Positions 12,601-27,279 of a stretch of 64,000 bases of DNA are shown one piece after another. The stretch's first letter is position 1. Each line of letters opens with the position of its first letter. Both the position numbers and the translations under genes were made by a program. The notes beneath the pieces were generated by a model. That model saw only the letters and a list, made by a program, of their open reading frames with translations. It was not told the DNA's origin and did not search any database. This DNA comes from Scenedesmus sp. ARA3 (taxonomy: Eukaryota; Chlorophyta; Chlorophyceae; Sphaeropleales; Scenedesmaceae): contig RWJK01001548.1 of assembly GCA_004335835.1 (NCBI GenBank), positions 16,425-80,424 on the forward strand, in the 5' to 3' direction.

Positions 12601-13926
12601 GTGTTGTGTTGTCTTGTCTGGAACAGGTCCCTGGATTAGGAGACCCTCGCACCACACTTGAAACCTAAATTCCCAGCCCAACAGCAAGACCCTGAACTGT
12701 CCTGCACCCCAAACAAAACCTCACCTGGTTCATGCTGAGCATGAAGCCCTTCATGAAGAGCGTGCACATGATCTCACGGGGCTCCACCTAGATGGCAGTA
12801 CTTCTGCAAAACCCTTCACCTTTTTAAAACCCCAGGGTGCCATGGAGCCCTGCAAACCGTAAAACCTAAGCCCTAAACCCTCACCTGGTTCATGCTGAGC
12901 ATAATGCTCTTCATGAAGAGCGTGCGCATGATCTCACGAGGCTCCACCTGGATAGCCGAACAACCCAAACACCGCCTTGGACCCTGAAACCCCAGCCTGG
13001 AGGCAAAACCCTGGAATGCACGGCAGCCTAAAACCCTAAACCCTCACCTGGTTCATGCTGAGCATGATGCCCTTCATGAAGAGCGTGCGCATGATCTCGC
13101 TGGGCTCCACCTGGATGCGGGCGCCGCTGCAAAACCCTTGCAACTTACTAAACCTCAACTGCCCTGTAACCCTAAAACCTAAGCCCTAAACCCTCACCTG
13201 GTTCATGCTGAGCATGATGCCCTTCATGAACAGCGTGCGCATGATCTCACTGGGCTCCACCTGGATGGCATCAGCCAGCGCCTCAAGCGACATGCCCTGC
13301 TCGCCAACCTGGCGGCAGCAGCAGCGCAGCAGCAGCAGCAGCAGCAGCAGAGGCAGCAGCAGCCTATCAGAATGATAACAGCCAAAGCGTGTGGTTGCAG
13401 CACGCAATCACGCTTCACGCGTAGCTGTCGTCAGCACACTTGCAATGGCAAAACCTGAACACCACATAGGCCACTTAGACACAATAAACAATAAACGCAA
13501 TGATTTGAAATTGAATCTAGCTTGATTTTATATTTGCATTATATCCATGTGCAAAAAACAGCCGCCGCCCACCTCGAAGATCTCCTCCTTCTCCCGCCGC
13601 TGGCTGGCCGCCTTCTCCTCACACTAGGTGTGTGCTCAATATGACTCTTTTTAGAATTAAACCAACTGCAGCAAAGTCATCAGAGCTCAACCATTATAAC
13701 CTCCAAGGAGCCCTCGTTATTCCGCCTGCCTCCCTGAATCAGCTGATGGTGTAGGTCACATAAGCAGCTTTGCACCAATAGAAAACACTCTTTCCGCCCA
13801 CCTCGAAGATCTCCTCCTTCTCCCGCCGCTGGCTGGCAGCCTTTTCCTCACGCTCCGCCTCACGCTGCTTGCGCGCAGCACGCTTCATCTCCGCAGTCAC
13901 CTTCTCACGCTTGCCTATTCATGTGA

Positions 13927-13966
<40 letters not shown>

Positions 13967-14098
13967 GGTTGTGTCAGTGCAGCTACGTGGTACGGAGACG
14001 TCAATGCTTGCCTCACGCTCCGCCTCACGCTGCTTGCGGGCCGCACGCTTCATCTCAGCAGTCACCTTCTCGCGCTTGCCTGGTCTGGTTAAGAAAGC

Positions 14099-14157
<59 letters not shown>

Positions 14158-14623
14158 CACAAGGATCTGAGAGCAAGGCACTGCTTGCCCTTGGCGCGCT
14201 TCAGCTCAGCAATGGCTGTCGTCACGATGAGCATCACCAACATTCACCACCACCGATGAAAAAGATGTACTGCATTATCACGATAACACATGTGTAACAC
14301 GGCAGTAAATTGGTAGTATCATGTGATAACACAATACCATCCTCACCCCAGTTCTTCTTGCCCTTGCTTCTTGTTGTCACCCTCGTCCTCGTCCAGCACA
14401 GCATCCTCATCCTCCACCACCACCGCTGAAACGGGCATAAGACAAAATACAACACCGTACCATATAAATAACATGGTATAACACAAAATAACAGCCTTAC
14501 CCCGCTTCTTCTTCTTCTTCTTGTCGTCATCCTCGTCCTCGTCCAGCTCAGCATCCTCATCCTCCACCACCACCTCAATGCGCCCCAGGCGCCCAGTGGC
14601 ACGCAGCTGCTGCTTCTGCAGCA

Positions 14624-14665
<42 letters not shown>

Positions 14666-17365
14666 GCAGCAGTGATATGGTGCGATGACCATGGCAGCGA
14701 TATCGTGCAGCACGACGAGGCTCTAAATGACGGTAGAGGAAGAACATGGAACAGCACCTCAGCACGATGCAGCTCTGGAACCGTTGTTGCAAACACAGCT
14801 GCTGGTGCTGCTGCCGCAGCTGCTGCTGCAGCTGCTGCTTAAATCCCTGAACCATTCCTCACATGCCACACTGTAGCCACTAAACACTGCTGCCGCCCTT
14901 CTCATACACCGCGCTGCTGCTTCATGCAAAGCAGACGCATCAGCTGCTTCTGCTGCTGCCGTCTCGTCATGCACACCAACACAAACCACAACCAGACAAC
15001 CCAGTGGGCCCACCTCCTCCTCCGTCTGCGCTGGTGGCCGTGTAAAGCCAATGTCCGTGCGCGCCTGCTGCTGCTGCTGCGCTGGCGCCTCAGGCCTGCG
15101 CAGCTCAATCGTGCTGCCTGCTGCAGGGCCGGGAGCCGGGCGCACTGCAGTACAAAGGCAGTAAATGAACATGATTAGTAACATCTTGACACATGCTTCA
15201 ACCACACAATGACGCCCAGCTGCAGCTCCATCATGCTACCTGCTGCGGGGCCCGGAGCTGGGCGCACGGCAGCACACAAGCGGTGCATGACAGATGGACG
15301 TCAGTAGTGACATGAGTGCAAACATTAGAACACGCTTGCTTGTGCCTCAGGCCTGCGCAGCTCAATTGTGCTGCCTGCTGCCGGGCCGGGAGCGGGGCGG
15401 ACTGCAGTACAAAGGCAGTACATGCACAGTAATGTATCAACATACTCAACCACAGAAGAACACCCAGCTGCAGCTCAATCGTGCTGCCTGCTGCCGGGCT
15501 AGGAGCCGGGCGCACTGCAGTACAAAAGCGGTCCAAGACAAGGGTTTGTCAGTCTTGACACAAGCGTACATGTGAGAAACGCGTTGCTAGCGCCAAGCAG
15601 CATGGGCAGGGCACACAGTTGAAAGGAACATGCTTCAACTAATGAGTAAAACCCAGTTGCAGCTCAATCGTGCTGCCTGCCAGGGCCCCAGGCGCGGGCC
15701 GCACTGCAGTACATAAGCATTTGCAAGCAAAACAAGTGACATAAAACACGTGTAACCGGACGCGAGTGGAGTGACCTGAGGTAAAGGTGTTAGCTGGCCG
15801 AGCCTCGCCAAGGAGGGGCAATGGCAGGCGCACCAAGCAAGAGCTGAGGGCTTATAACAGCCTTTTTGACGGAACAAAACCTGTCATAGACAGCCACTTG
15901 CTTCGCCAGCGATTCATACATGCCACTAGCAAATTGGATGGTTATTATAGCAAGCATCGCCTCACCTGGCCGCTGCAGCTGCACCTCCCCAACCGCAGAC
16001 CGGTTCAGCCCCGGAGGGCTGCCTGCCCTGCCCTCAAGCTGGAGGGCTCAGTGCAGGCGCACCCCGCTGCCCCGCAACCCATTAACACAACATCTTCAAC
16101 GCTGCTCTACACTGACACAATCTGCTGGTTCTACAATTTTTGAAGCCTGCTACAAACAGGCCTCACCTGGCCGCTACAGCTGCACCTCCCAAAGGCGGGC
16201 CTGTTCAGCCCGACCTGACCCGGAGGGCTCATGGCAGGCGCATACTTTTTCAACGCCACCAGCCAGCCAAGCACAACCACTGACAGCAAGACAACAAACT
16301 TCCAACATCTTGACAGCAACATGCCACAAAATGTAAGGAAGATAGCAGGAGCAAGAACGTGTGCTCACCTGGCCGCTGCAGCTGCACCTCCCCAAAAGCT
16401 GGTCGGTTGAGCCCGACCTGACCCGGAGGGCTCATGGCAGGCGCACGCGGTGGTGCCATGCCAGCAGCAGCAGCAGCGCCGCCGGCAGCAGCAGGCGGCG
16501 GCATGCGCGGCGGCGCTGGCGCCATGGGTTTAGGCGCTAAACCCTGCTGCAGGGTCCCCGGCATCTGCGGTTTAGATGCGAGCGGCATCCCTGGGGGTGC
16601 TGCTGCTGGCGGCTGCGGTGGAACCATCATGGGCTTAGCAGCCAGCCCTGGGCCGCTGCTGCTGCTGCTGCTGCTGCTCCTGCCGGCGCCCCACGCTTGC
16701 TGCTGCTGCTGCTGCTGTGTGCCGGGTCCTGCTGCTGCAGGCGACGGTGGCATCGGCTGCTGCTGCTGCGGGCGCGCCAGCTGCTGCTGCTGCTGCAGAG
16801 GCATTGGTGGCGCTTGCATAGGTGCCCCAGGTCGCTGCATACCTGCAGGAGGTGCCATGGGTGATGCCATAGGGCTTAGCTGAGGCTTGTTAAGCCCTGG
16901 CGGCGGCTGTAGCTGCTGCTGCTGCTGCTGCCCTGGGCGGGGCATAGGGGGTGCCATAGCAGGCCTTGCAGGAGCCTGCTGCTGCTGCGGTGGCGCTGGC
17001 CGCACCATCTGCTGCTGTTGTGGGGCTGCTCCAGGCTGCTGCATGGGCTGCATGGCTGGCCTAGGGGCTGTTTGGGGTGCTGATACTGTTCCTGCAGGAG
17101 CCCCGTTGCTGCCTGGAGCTCCAGGAGGCCTCATTAAAGGGGCCCCAGGCATGCCAGGCCTAGGAGGCAGTGCCTGCAGCTGTGGCTGCGGGGCCGCTGG
17201 CCGTTGCATGCTGGGCGGAGGTGAAAGCGAAGGTTTGTTTGCGAGGCCCGGGCCCTGTGCATCGCTCGCTAGGACGAGCAGTCGTGTCCTGCGAGAGCCT
17301 GCTGTGGCCTGCGAGTGACCAGAGGTGGCCGTGGCCTGGCTGTGTGATGCTCTGGGAAGCTTCAT
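2971..17365 (-). CDS. infB: Organellar (probably chloroplast) translation initiation factor IF-2
   Basis: GTPase that delivers initiator fMet-tRNA to the small ribosomal subunit. My model has 17 exons (minus strand, 5' to 3'): 17365-16369, 15144-15014, 14615-14501, 13914-13802, 13308-13198, 12272-12138, 11585-11469, 11213-11019, 9876-9802, 9499-9418, 8617-8475, 7912-7748, 7063-6836, 5934-5790, 5470-5358, 4729-4565, 3120-2971. All junctions are GT-AG and in phase, giving 1,059 residues and a TGA stop. Residues 1-40 are Ser/Ala/Arg-rich without acidic residues, like a transit peptide. About 50-330 is Pro/Gln/Gly/Met-rich, followed by an acidic then lysine-rich segment (377-452). IF2_N spans about 453-489. 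The G domain has GHVDHGKT (near 545), GGIT, DTPGH, NKID and SAKKGTG. Domains II-IV follow, with [19 protein letters not shown] and GLECGVG. Organelle choice (plastid over mitochondrion) is inference. Confidence 0.93.
3125..3640 (-). repeat. Acceptor-spanning copies of IF-2 exon 17
   Basis: The start of the terminal exon, encoding [14 protein letters not shown] and onward, recurs with its acceptor at about 3168-3252 (nearly identical over about 85 bases), 3343-3372 (short) and 3540-3632. The intervening DNA includes other near-copies of intron sequence such as the AAGGTATGACAGGTGTTTG block. Each full-length copy also contains the palindrome TGACGTCA, because the codons for GDVI are GGTGACGTCATC. 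Confidence 0.9.
3840..4470 (-). repeat. Donor-spanning copies of IF-2 exon 16
   Basis: Four copies of the exon 16 3' end plus its donor lie downstream of the true donor (4565), at about 3846-3930, 4006-4090, 4172-4255 and 4327-4465. Each encodes variants of [20 protein letters not shown] and keeps the GAG|GTGCGC-type junction. None has an acceptor directly upstream, so none is a complete exon. Confidence 0.9.
4800..5215 (-). repeat. Acceptor-spanning copies of IF-2 exon 16
   Basis: Four copies of the acceptor and first codons of exon 16 ([14 protein letters not shown]) lie upstream of the true acceptor, at about 4808-4855, 4925-4975, 5035-5098 and 5160-5212. The copy near 5035 is longest and also includes VVVDEGKL. 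All diverge abruptly after a variable number of exon bases. Confidence 0.9.
5500..5730 (-). repeat. Copies of the IF-2 exon 14 end and exon 15 start, one joined without an intron
   Basis: Reading the minus strand, 5725-5600 encodes a second [17 protein letters not shown] followed by KYDKR and runs directly into the start of exon 15 (GTGACAACCAACACC) with no intron. Below it lie an acceptor-spanning copy of exon 15 (about 5520-5575) and then the true exon 15 (5470). The expected donor is absent at the fused point, where about five bases are missing and the frame shifts. Confidence 0.8.
5990..6190 (-). repeat. Acceptor-spanning copies of IF-2 exon 14
   Basis: Two copies of the acceptor and the codons for [15 protein letters not shown] lie upstream of exon 14 at about 6010-6065 and 6132-6185, separated by related intron sequence (GTTGGCTGATACGTGGT-like). 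Confidence 0.85.
6330..6780 (-). repeat. Donor-spanning copies of IF-2 exon 13
   Basis: Four copies of the segment encoding [15 protein letters not shown] plus its GTGGG or GTGAG donor occur at about 6326-6375, 6459-6510, 6581-6630 and 6700-6750, downstream of the true donor at 6836. Spacing is about 120-130 bases. The intron starts after these donors contain TTTAGGG-like runs. Confidence 0.92.
7070..7375 (-). repeat. Acceptor-spanning copies of IF-2 exon 13 with (CTG)n tracts
   Basis: The acceptor CTGCAG|GCTCACACC and the codons for [18 protein letters not shown] occur in the true exon (7063) and again at about 7130-7183 and 7270-7327. Each is preceded on the sense strand by a CTG tract; the longest spans about 7184-7241. 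Confidence 0.92.
7975..8320 (-). repeat. Acceptor-spanning copies of IF-2 exon 12
   Basis: Three copies of AG|GCCGGCACGCT with the codons for [21 protein letters not shown] lie upstream of exon 12 at about 7980-8053, 8110-8181 and 8240-8315. One copy carries TAN in place of TGD. A single donor-spanning copy of the same exon lies downstream at about 7545-7630. Confidence 0.9.
8635..9025 (-). repeat. Acceptor-spanning copies of IF-2 exon 11 with (CTG)n tracts
   Basis: Three copies of the exon 11 start, encoding [15 protein letters not shown], occur at about 8712-8757, 8830-8880 and 8940-8992. Sense-strand CTG tracts lie between them (about 8638-8683, 8777-8800, 8898-8915 and 8999-9028). Confidence 0.9.
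9905..10340 (-). repeat. Acceptor-spanning copies of IF-2 exon 9
   Basis: Four copies of CTGCAG|GCTGCCGACGTGCCC with the codons for [12 protein letters not shown] lie upstream of exon 9 at about 9950-9987, 10085-10122, 10198-10236 and 10298-10335. They are interspersed with CTG tracts (sense) and a shared GGTCAAAC-type intron block. Confidence 0.9.
10405..10965 (-). repeat. Donor-spanning copies of IF-2 exon 8
   Basis: Four copies of the exon 8 end, encoding [19 protein letters not shown] plus the donor, lie downstream of the true donor (11019) at about 10408-10465, 10545-10605, 10670-10750 and 10828-10950. Similarity falls with distance from the true exon. Confidence 0.88.
11640..11870 (-). 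repeat. Acceptor-spanning copies of IF-2 exon 7 (P-loop exon)
   Basis: Two copies of the start of the exon encoding the G1 motif ([16 protein letters not shown]) lie upstream at about 11648-11730 and 11805-11870. The second carries substitutions (MDHVKTSML), so it would not encode a working P-loop. Confidence 0.85.
12000..12600 (-). repeat. Junction-spanning copies around IF-2 exon 6
   Basis: Acceptor-spanning copies of the exon 6 start ([19 protein letters not shown]) occur at about 12380-12452 and, more degenerate, 12545-12590. One degenerate donor-spanning copy lies at about 12001-12060. The true exon 6 is 12138-12272. Confidence 0.8.
12720..13120 (-). repeat. Donor-spanning copies of IF-2 exon 5, with TTTAGGG-like intron starts
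   Basis: Three copies of the exon 5 end, encoding [21 protein letters not shown] plus the CAG|GTGAGG donor, lie downstream of the true donor (13198) at about 12724-12792, 12884-12950 and 13045-13118. After three of the four donors the sense strand continues with a TTTAGGG-like run (for example GGGTTTAGGGCTTAGG). Confidence 0.92.
13565..14240 (-). repeat. Junction-spanning copies around IF-2 exon 4, with (CTG)n
   Basis: A donor-spanning copy of the exon 4 end ([13 protein letters not shown]) lies at about 13562-13622. Acceptor-spanning copies of its start ([19 protein letters not shown]) lie at about 14005-14088 and, degenerate, 14185-14225. Sense CTG tracts lie at about 13926-13963 and 14100-14156. 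Confidence 0.85.
15225..15715 (-). repeat. Acceptor-spanning copies of IF-2 exon 2
   Basis: Four copies of the acceptor TACTGCAG|TGCGCC and the codons for [14 protein letters not shown] lie upstream of exon 2 at about 15217-15272, 15352-15405, 15462-15522 and 15655-15707. They are separated by 80-130 bases of related intron sequence. Confidence 0.9.
15955..16245 (-). repeat. Donor-spanning copies of IF-2 exon 1
   Basis: Two copies of the exon 1 end (coding for [20 protein letters not shown]) plus donor lie downstream of the true donor (16369) at about 15962-16050 and 16162-16240. Both carry small indels and substitutions relative to the true exon. Confidence 0.85.
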
Positions 17366-18736
17366 TATGGTGCGTTGAGACGATGAATCTCACAATGTGA
17401 TAAGGAATTTCAGCGCATGCTGCAAAGTGCGAGAGTCGAACGACCACAATCTGTGTTCGGTGCTGAGCTGGGGGTACCAGCTGCGTAAACATGCAAACAG
17501 CTCGAAATAGCTGGATCCTGGTGAAACCTTTGCCAACTGCCGTGCACGGCAGCACTGGCCGAGACGCTTTGCGACACAAACGCGTCAAAGTAACTGTGAG
17601 ATAATTTTTCATTTGCAACGTGTCTGATTTTTAGTTGAAAGTTTTTAAATACGCCGCTTACAGCAGAACGGGGTCCAGGTAGCTGCTTGAGCCCACCACC
17701 ACTTGGTCTTTCTGCTGTCAGCCCAGCACCAGTAGCAGGGGAATCACCGTGATGCACAGCGCTGTGCACGTAGATCAGCAGGAAAACGAAATATGTACAA
17801 AACGCAACTTTAATTTGTTATGTTCAGGGTGCGGACGGGGCTGCAGGATGTATAACTGGCAGCTGGGCTGTTCAAATCAAGCCATTCACCATGTGCTTCA
17901 GTGTGCAGGGAAGTCCTGCAATAGGTTGCTGCGCCAGTAGCCCGGTGTTAACGTAATAAAATGCCAATTTCACCTTGCCAGATGTTACACATCTTTTTTG
18001 AGTCAATCACGGCTGCCATTGTGGTGCTAGTGAGTTCACGAAAGCTTTCAAATGACCACCAAGGGCACTGAGCAGATGCATGCGATAAATCAACATGGAG
18101 GCGAATAGATCCAACAGATGAGACGGCAACCACATAGATATGAGGGTTATGAATGCACACCAGGCACAACACAATGCACGTTCGCACAAGGAACTGGCAG
18201 CCGCCTGTGCAGCTTCACATGCGGATGTAATGGCTATCGCCAACACGTCCATATTCCGAATGGCGCACAGGGTACTTTCTATTTTTGAGAATGCAAACTA
18301 TTGTGCAAGCCCTGCTGAGTCGCCTACTTGGCCAGAAGCAATGCACAAGTAGATATTAATGGTCTGACTTCTGGAACAGCAGGCCTGTCCGGACTCAACA
18401 GCTGCCCTTCCCAGCCCTTTACAGGCACCTTTTTTTTCCGTTGTTTTTACCAGGGGGGACGGAATCCTACAGGCACCTTTTGGCTGCTCACCACAGCAAC
18501 AAAGGCAAAAACAGTTTGACTACTGATGTCAGATGTCAGATGCTCGATAAACATCGAACTGAAAAAGGAGAAGACAACTAGTATAGCAAGAACATATGCA
18601 GAAAAGCCTTCCCCGCTACTGGTCGGGTGCACAATTGGCCGTCAATTATGCATTTGGTGATGCTCAAAAAACACAAACATCCTGCTAAAATTGGAGAACA
18701 CAAGAGGCACGACCAAATGCTGGGCAGCCTCCACCG
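17366..18736. other. Intergenic; degenerate copy of the methyltransferase 3' exon
   Basis: This 1.37-kb interval separates the IF-2 start from the end of the methyltransferase gene on the same strand. The only recognisable item is a copy of the methyltransferase C-terminal coding segment (VPVKGWEGQLL) at about 18383-18430, downstream of that gene's stop. The IF-2 promoter should lie just above 17365, but I see no clear TATA element. Confidence 0.45.
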
Positions 18737-19782
18737 CTACTGCTCAGGTGCAGTATACAAGTGTATGTCAATGTTCTTACTCCTGTCAACCCTCAACAGC
18801 TGCCCTTCCCATCCCTTGACCGGAAAATACAAACTCACAACACGCGTGCCGCCCCGCAGCCCAGCAACACTCTGCAGCAGCTCCCGGTTGCCCGCATCGC
18901 TCAAATACAACGTTATAACACTCGCTCGCGACACGTCCAGCCGCCGGCAGTCGCCGTGGATGATCTGCACCCGTTCCTGCAAGCCCTTTGTTGCAACTGC
19001 TGCTGCTGCCGCATCCGCTAGGGTCTTATCCAGCTCAACCCCAACTGATCTGGCACCAAATTCTTCTGCTGCAAGTATGCAAATGCGGCCATCACCACAG
19101 CCCAAGTCGAACACGGTGTCGCTGCTGCTCACGCCTGCAAGGCGCAGCATTGCACGTGCAACTGGCAGCTGTGTGGGGTAGTACACAGCCACATACCTGC
19201 GGCACAACCGTAGCAGGGAATATTGTGAGGGACATAAAGGCATGAGGCGTAATAAGCGTTGCGTGCAACCAGCAGCTGTGTGGGGTAGTACACAGTCACA
19301 TACCTGCGGCACAACAGCAGCAGGGAATGTTGCATATGTTGCGTGAAGGCGTGAGGCGTGATGAGCCTCCATATTTCTGCACACAACAGACACCGTGGCA
19401 GCCAGCGGTACGGGTTTTATGCTGAGCAGTGACATGCCAGCTGTGTAGGGAAGTACAGCGCCACATACCTGCGCAACACAGTGTGCAGAGGCAGCAACTG
19501 TGACGTACTAGAATGTTAACACTTGACGCTCCAGGCGCGCTTGCCGGCAGTAGGTACAGCAACACTGCATGCATGAATGCTTCAACAAGCCAAAGCCTTA
19601 ACTGCATGGCGAGGGTCTCCTGGTCTCCAGCATTGCTTATATGTAAACATGGGTTCTTTACATAGTCGTCGACCCATAGATTTGAGTTTGATACTTGCAC
19701 TCACTTGCTGGGAAGCAGGTAGCGTCCCCAGCTGCGCAGCTCCTGCAGCAGGCCCCGCACGGCACTGCTGCTGCCAGCCGCC

Positions 19783-19784
<2 letters not shown>
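18737..19784 (-). CDS. Class I SAM-dependent methyltransferase
   Basis: Transfers a methyl group from S-adenosylmethionine; the substrate is unknown. Two exons, 19784-19705 and 19196-18737, join at AA|GTGAGT and CGCAG|G (phase 2) to give 179 residues ending at TAG. Motif I is VFDLGCGDGR (about 55-64), followed by GVELD and a motif IV region HGDCRRLDV. The C-terminal half (VITLYL, GTRVVS, FPVKGWE) resembles small prokaryote-type methyltransferases and the FAM173/ATPSCKMT group, which methylates ATP-synthase subunit c; that relationship is a suggestion only. The first ATG follows a sense (CAG)n tract that is also open upstream as poly-Ser, so the true start may be farther upstream. The exon at 20387-20545 is a candidate N-terminal exon. 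The gene is divergent from the RBBP9-like gene. Confidence 0.8.
19200..19485 (-). repeat. Acceptor-spanning copies of methyltransferase exon 2
   Basis: The segment CGCAG|GTATG with the codons for YVAVYYPTQLPVAR occurs in the true exon (19196) and again at about 19260-19313 and 19430-19475. The upstream copies keep the acceptor and 40-55 exon bases, then turn into unrelated intron sequence. Confidence 0.88.
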
Positions 19785-19824
<40 letters not shown>

Positions 19825-20386
19825 CTGCTGCTGCTCCGGCTCGCGCTGCAGGGCTTACTGTATCCCAAGTGCTGCTGACAGCGTTGCCTTGTTGGCCTGC
19901 TCTGCTGGCCTTTGCTGCAGCGCGCTGTGGACGCGCTGTGACTTTACAGCAGGCATGCCTGCACCGCCATCTGCAGACCACTAATGGCCACAATTTGCTT
20001 TTTAAGTCGCCTCCTCCGATAATTGGTCCACGCTGTGTGCCAGATAGCCTGAGCCAGCTGAGCTGTGTCACACGCCACTGCAGACGGACCTTGACATTGC
20101 TGCAGGAAAGGAATGCAGTTCGTGGCCTTGCGGTGGCAGGGGTGCTTCAAAGTGCCTGTAGATGACAAGTCTTCAATTGCTGCTGCAGGGGGCCTGCACC
20201 ATGAAGATAGCAGCAGCAGCAGCTGCAGCAGCAACAGCAACAGCAGCAGTGATGGCAGCACGGCACCCGACGCGCACTAGATCGCTGCGTGCACGTCCAT
20301 AACCAAATTGCGTCAAGCAAGCAATTCAAGTTGAAAACATACGAAGCATCCACCCCAGCTGATAACGCTGCTGTCAACCGGCTTAC

Positions 20387-20545
20387 CTGATCAGCCTGTC
20401 GGTCCTGTTCCGTCGCCTCGATTACTGTACGTGGTACGTTCGATTGAAGCTCTCTCATACGCTGTATCAAGACCCATGCGGCAATCGTGTTGCTGATCGC
20501 GGTGTTTTCGGGTGCTGTGAGTGCGCTAGGGCTTGGCAGTGACAA
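20387..20545 (-). CDS. Candidate exon, possibly the methyltransferase 5' part
   Basis: A 53-codon open segment is bounded by a TGTCAG acceptor and a CAG|GTAAGC donor on the minus strand. It encodes SLPSPSALTAPENTAISNTI followed by a mixed charged segment with RMRELQSN and EATEQDRQAD, which has a natural composition. I found no upstream ATG exon and no verified junction to the methyltransferase, so this may instead be an isolated exon of an unrecognised gene. The rest of 19785-20825 holds a CAG tract near 20206-20250 and no other supported feature; the 5' flanks of the two divergent genes must lie in it. Confidence 0.3.
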
Positions 20546-20825
20546 CTGACAGTCACACGTGGCAGGACAGGTTCATGGCAGATGGTGAGGTTTCTCGGCC
20601 AGCCCTGTTGTGCATAACTCTTTGCTTGCTTTATTCCGCCACGCAACAGCTGTATCGCGCCCACCATCATACACAGCGAGTACTGGACTGGTAGTACTGC
20701 TGCTCAACTTCAGTCCGCTGCTGCTACTGTGCTGAGCAGGTTGACACCACAGCACTTGGGGCACTACTAAGCTTCTTCCCTGTTGCTGGATCCATATTGA
20801 TATACGTGACCAAGAAGCGTCGGCC

Positions 20826-24646
<3,821 letters not shown>

Positions 24647-25462
24647 TGTGGCAGCAGTGGACTGACACAGCAGCAGCAGCAGCAGCAGCAGCAGCCAGAG
24701 CTGCTGGCACTGCTACAGTAATTGTACAGTAATGCAGCTGCATCGCGAGGCTAGTAGTGTGTCAAGCGCGCCATTTACTTAGTGGTCGTCAAGTGGCCGT
24801 CATATCTTGCTGCAGCTGCTTCAGTGGCTGGTGCAGCCAAGCTTTTTCAGCGGGGTCAGTGGGAAACACAGCATAGTGCTTGTTGCTTCCGTCCGGGCAA
24901 ACTGTGCTGCTGCTAGGGTGCCAGGCACCAGCCTGACACACAGCCTGGGAGTGCTTGAAGGGCGATGTGGCTGTTTCTTGGTTCGAATGACTGTCGTTTT
25001 TGTAACATTCAGATATCTTGAGTTCTGTGGGTTGATGGCGGGTGGAATCGTTAGACCTGGTCTGGGTTCCACAACCGAGGTGCTGCAGTCAGGCTGCAGT
25101 CAGGCTGCAGTGGATTTTTGAAGAAACTGGCAGTTGCCCGACTTGGTGGCTGTTGCACATGATGCCGTGCACTGCATTTAAACTTATGAAGTGGACATCT
25201 TGCGTGCATCAACATTCTGCTTCTGCCCAGCAGCAGCACAGCCAGGGAGAGTGTTGTCACCCGGGCGTGCACAGCAGGGGTGCTGTGGTTGAAGGGTTCT
25301 GCTGGAGGGTGTGTCAGCCTCCCTTCGCCTGCTTGGTGGTTGGCAACCAGCCCTGTGTTCTTGCTGATTGCTTCATTACTAGCTGTTTGCCACGATCCAT
25401 ACGACCTGCTTGCTTGGCGGCCCCCACCTACTGTTCAAAAGCTTTGCACCGTGGAGCATAAA
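24647..25462. other. Intergenic, no gene recognised
   Basis: A CAG tract (about 24668-24695) follows the hydrolase stop codon. The rest holds short open frames with no recognisable content. The frame of the eIF3k start codon stays open upstream to about 25280, so the eIF3k start may lie farther 5' than annotated. Confidence 0.4.
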
Positions 25463-27240
25463 ATGGAGGTCAGGGGCGTCGACAGGTTAGTTTTAAACTG
25501 TTCAAGGACGACAGCAAAGGATCCCGTCGCGTAACAAGTCAGCAACAGGAACCAACCCCTTCCATCACTGTACGCGGAGCAGGTACCAGCCAGAGAAGCT
25601 CGCAGTGCTGGAGCGGAATCTTGAGGAGCAGGTGATATATCACTATCGTTGTTGTTACGCGCACGTAGCAGCCATTGCGGCAGCAGCAGCCCGCAGTACT
25701 GCCACAGCAGCAGCACAGGCAGCAGCAACTCAGCTGTTGTGCATGTGCCCTGCAGTGGGCTTACATTTATGCATACAACTAGTGTACGAGTACATGTGTC
25801 AACTTGCAATCTACGTGGCCCTGTCAGCAGCAACAGCAGCTTGCTTGAGTCCTGCACACAGTCTGCTACCTGGCACCAACATTGTCATACATGCAATCAT
25901 GTGCAGCCCTGTAGTAGCTGAGCAGACACTATTAATCATGTATTGCCAAATCGGGCCACCTGCCGCTGATTACCACTGTGGGCAGTTGCAGCAGGCCACT
26001 CCTTTGCGTGAGCCGATGCACAGCAGCGTCCGCCGCAGCTTGCAGGACCTGTCAGGACAGGAACTTGCAGGACAGGAACTTGCAGGACAGGAACTTGCAG
26101 GACAGCTGCTACGAGCGCACGTTGTAAAGGGTTGCAGGAAGCACACTTCGCAATGGCACAAGCTACCTAATCTCAAACCTATTGTTTAACGAACATCCCT
26201 GCAGATCACCGGCACAGCTAAGGACAGCCTAGATGTGGCCACAGCAGTATTCCGGCTGTATCAGCTGCAGCACACCCCTCTCATTCTTCACCTGCCTGTG
26301 CTCACACGATTGTCACACCTGTCTGCAAAAAAAATCCTGCAGATCACCGGCACAGCCAAGTACAGCCTAGATGTGGCAACAGCAGTGTTCCGCCTGTACC
26401 AGCTGCAGCCCAGTGTGGCTCGTAAGGAGCTCATTGCACGGGCGCTGCTCAAGGCACTGTCACAGATGCCTCAGCAGGACTACAGGATCCTGATCCACCT
26501 GTTGCCTGAGAGGCTGGTGGTGAGCTGGGTGCTGGGTTTCAGGGGTCAGGCTTGGGGGTTCAGCCAAAAGCTGTAAATGTGGAGGCGCTGGCGCAGGTGC
26601 CGCAGCAGGACTACCGCATCCTGATTCACCTGCTGCCGGAGAGGCTGGTGGTGAGTGGAAGGTTTAAACGGATTGATGGGTTTAGGGTTCAGAGTGCAGG
26701 CGAGTTGCAAGGGCGCTGCTCAAGGCGCTGGGGCAGATGCCTCAGCAGGACCGCATCCTGATTCACCTGCTGCCTGAGAGGCTGGTGGTGAGTTAACGTT
26801 TAAATGAACTTATGGGTTTAGGGTTCAGAGTGCAAGTCACTTGCAAGGTTTGGTGACTAGGCGCTGGCACAGATGCCTCAGCAGCACTACAGGATCCTCA
26901 TTCACCTGCTGCCTGAGAGGCTCGTAATGAGGGTTTGTCAGGGTAGTCAGGGTTGTATACTGATACGTCTCTAGGGGCCGCTTCTGACGCCACCTGCAGC
27001 GGGCTGCTACATGGTGACCTGCCTGCTGCTTGAGCCGTGGCTGTGCGTTGCAATTGACGCAATTTGCAGCCGCTGTTCCAGCACAACATGTGGCAACTGC
27101 AATGTAGGCAGTCTTACAATTGCACGGACAACAAACCTGCTGCTGCTGCTGCTGCTGCTGCCAGGCCGAGGAGCCGGTCAGCAGTGTGGTGCTTCTGGCA
27201 CAGCACCTGGAGGCATGCAACCTGCAACTGCACTGACACC

Positions 27241-27279
<39 letters not shown>

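Noticed and set aside
2971..17365. IF-2 gene as bacterial contamination
   Set aside because: It has 16 in-phase GT-AG introns, a transit-peptide-like start and the same copy arrays as its eukaryotic neighbours.
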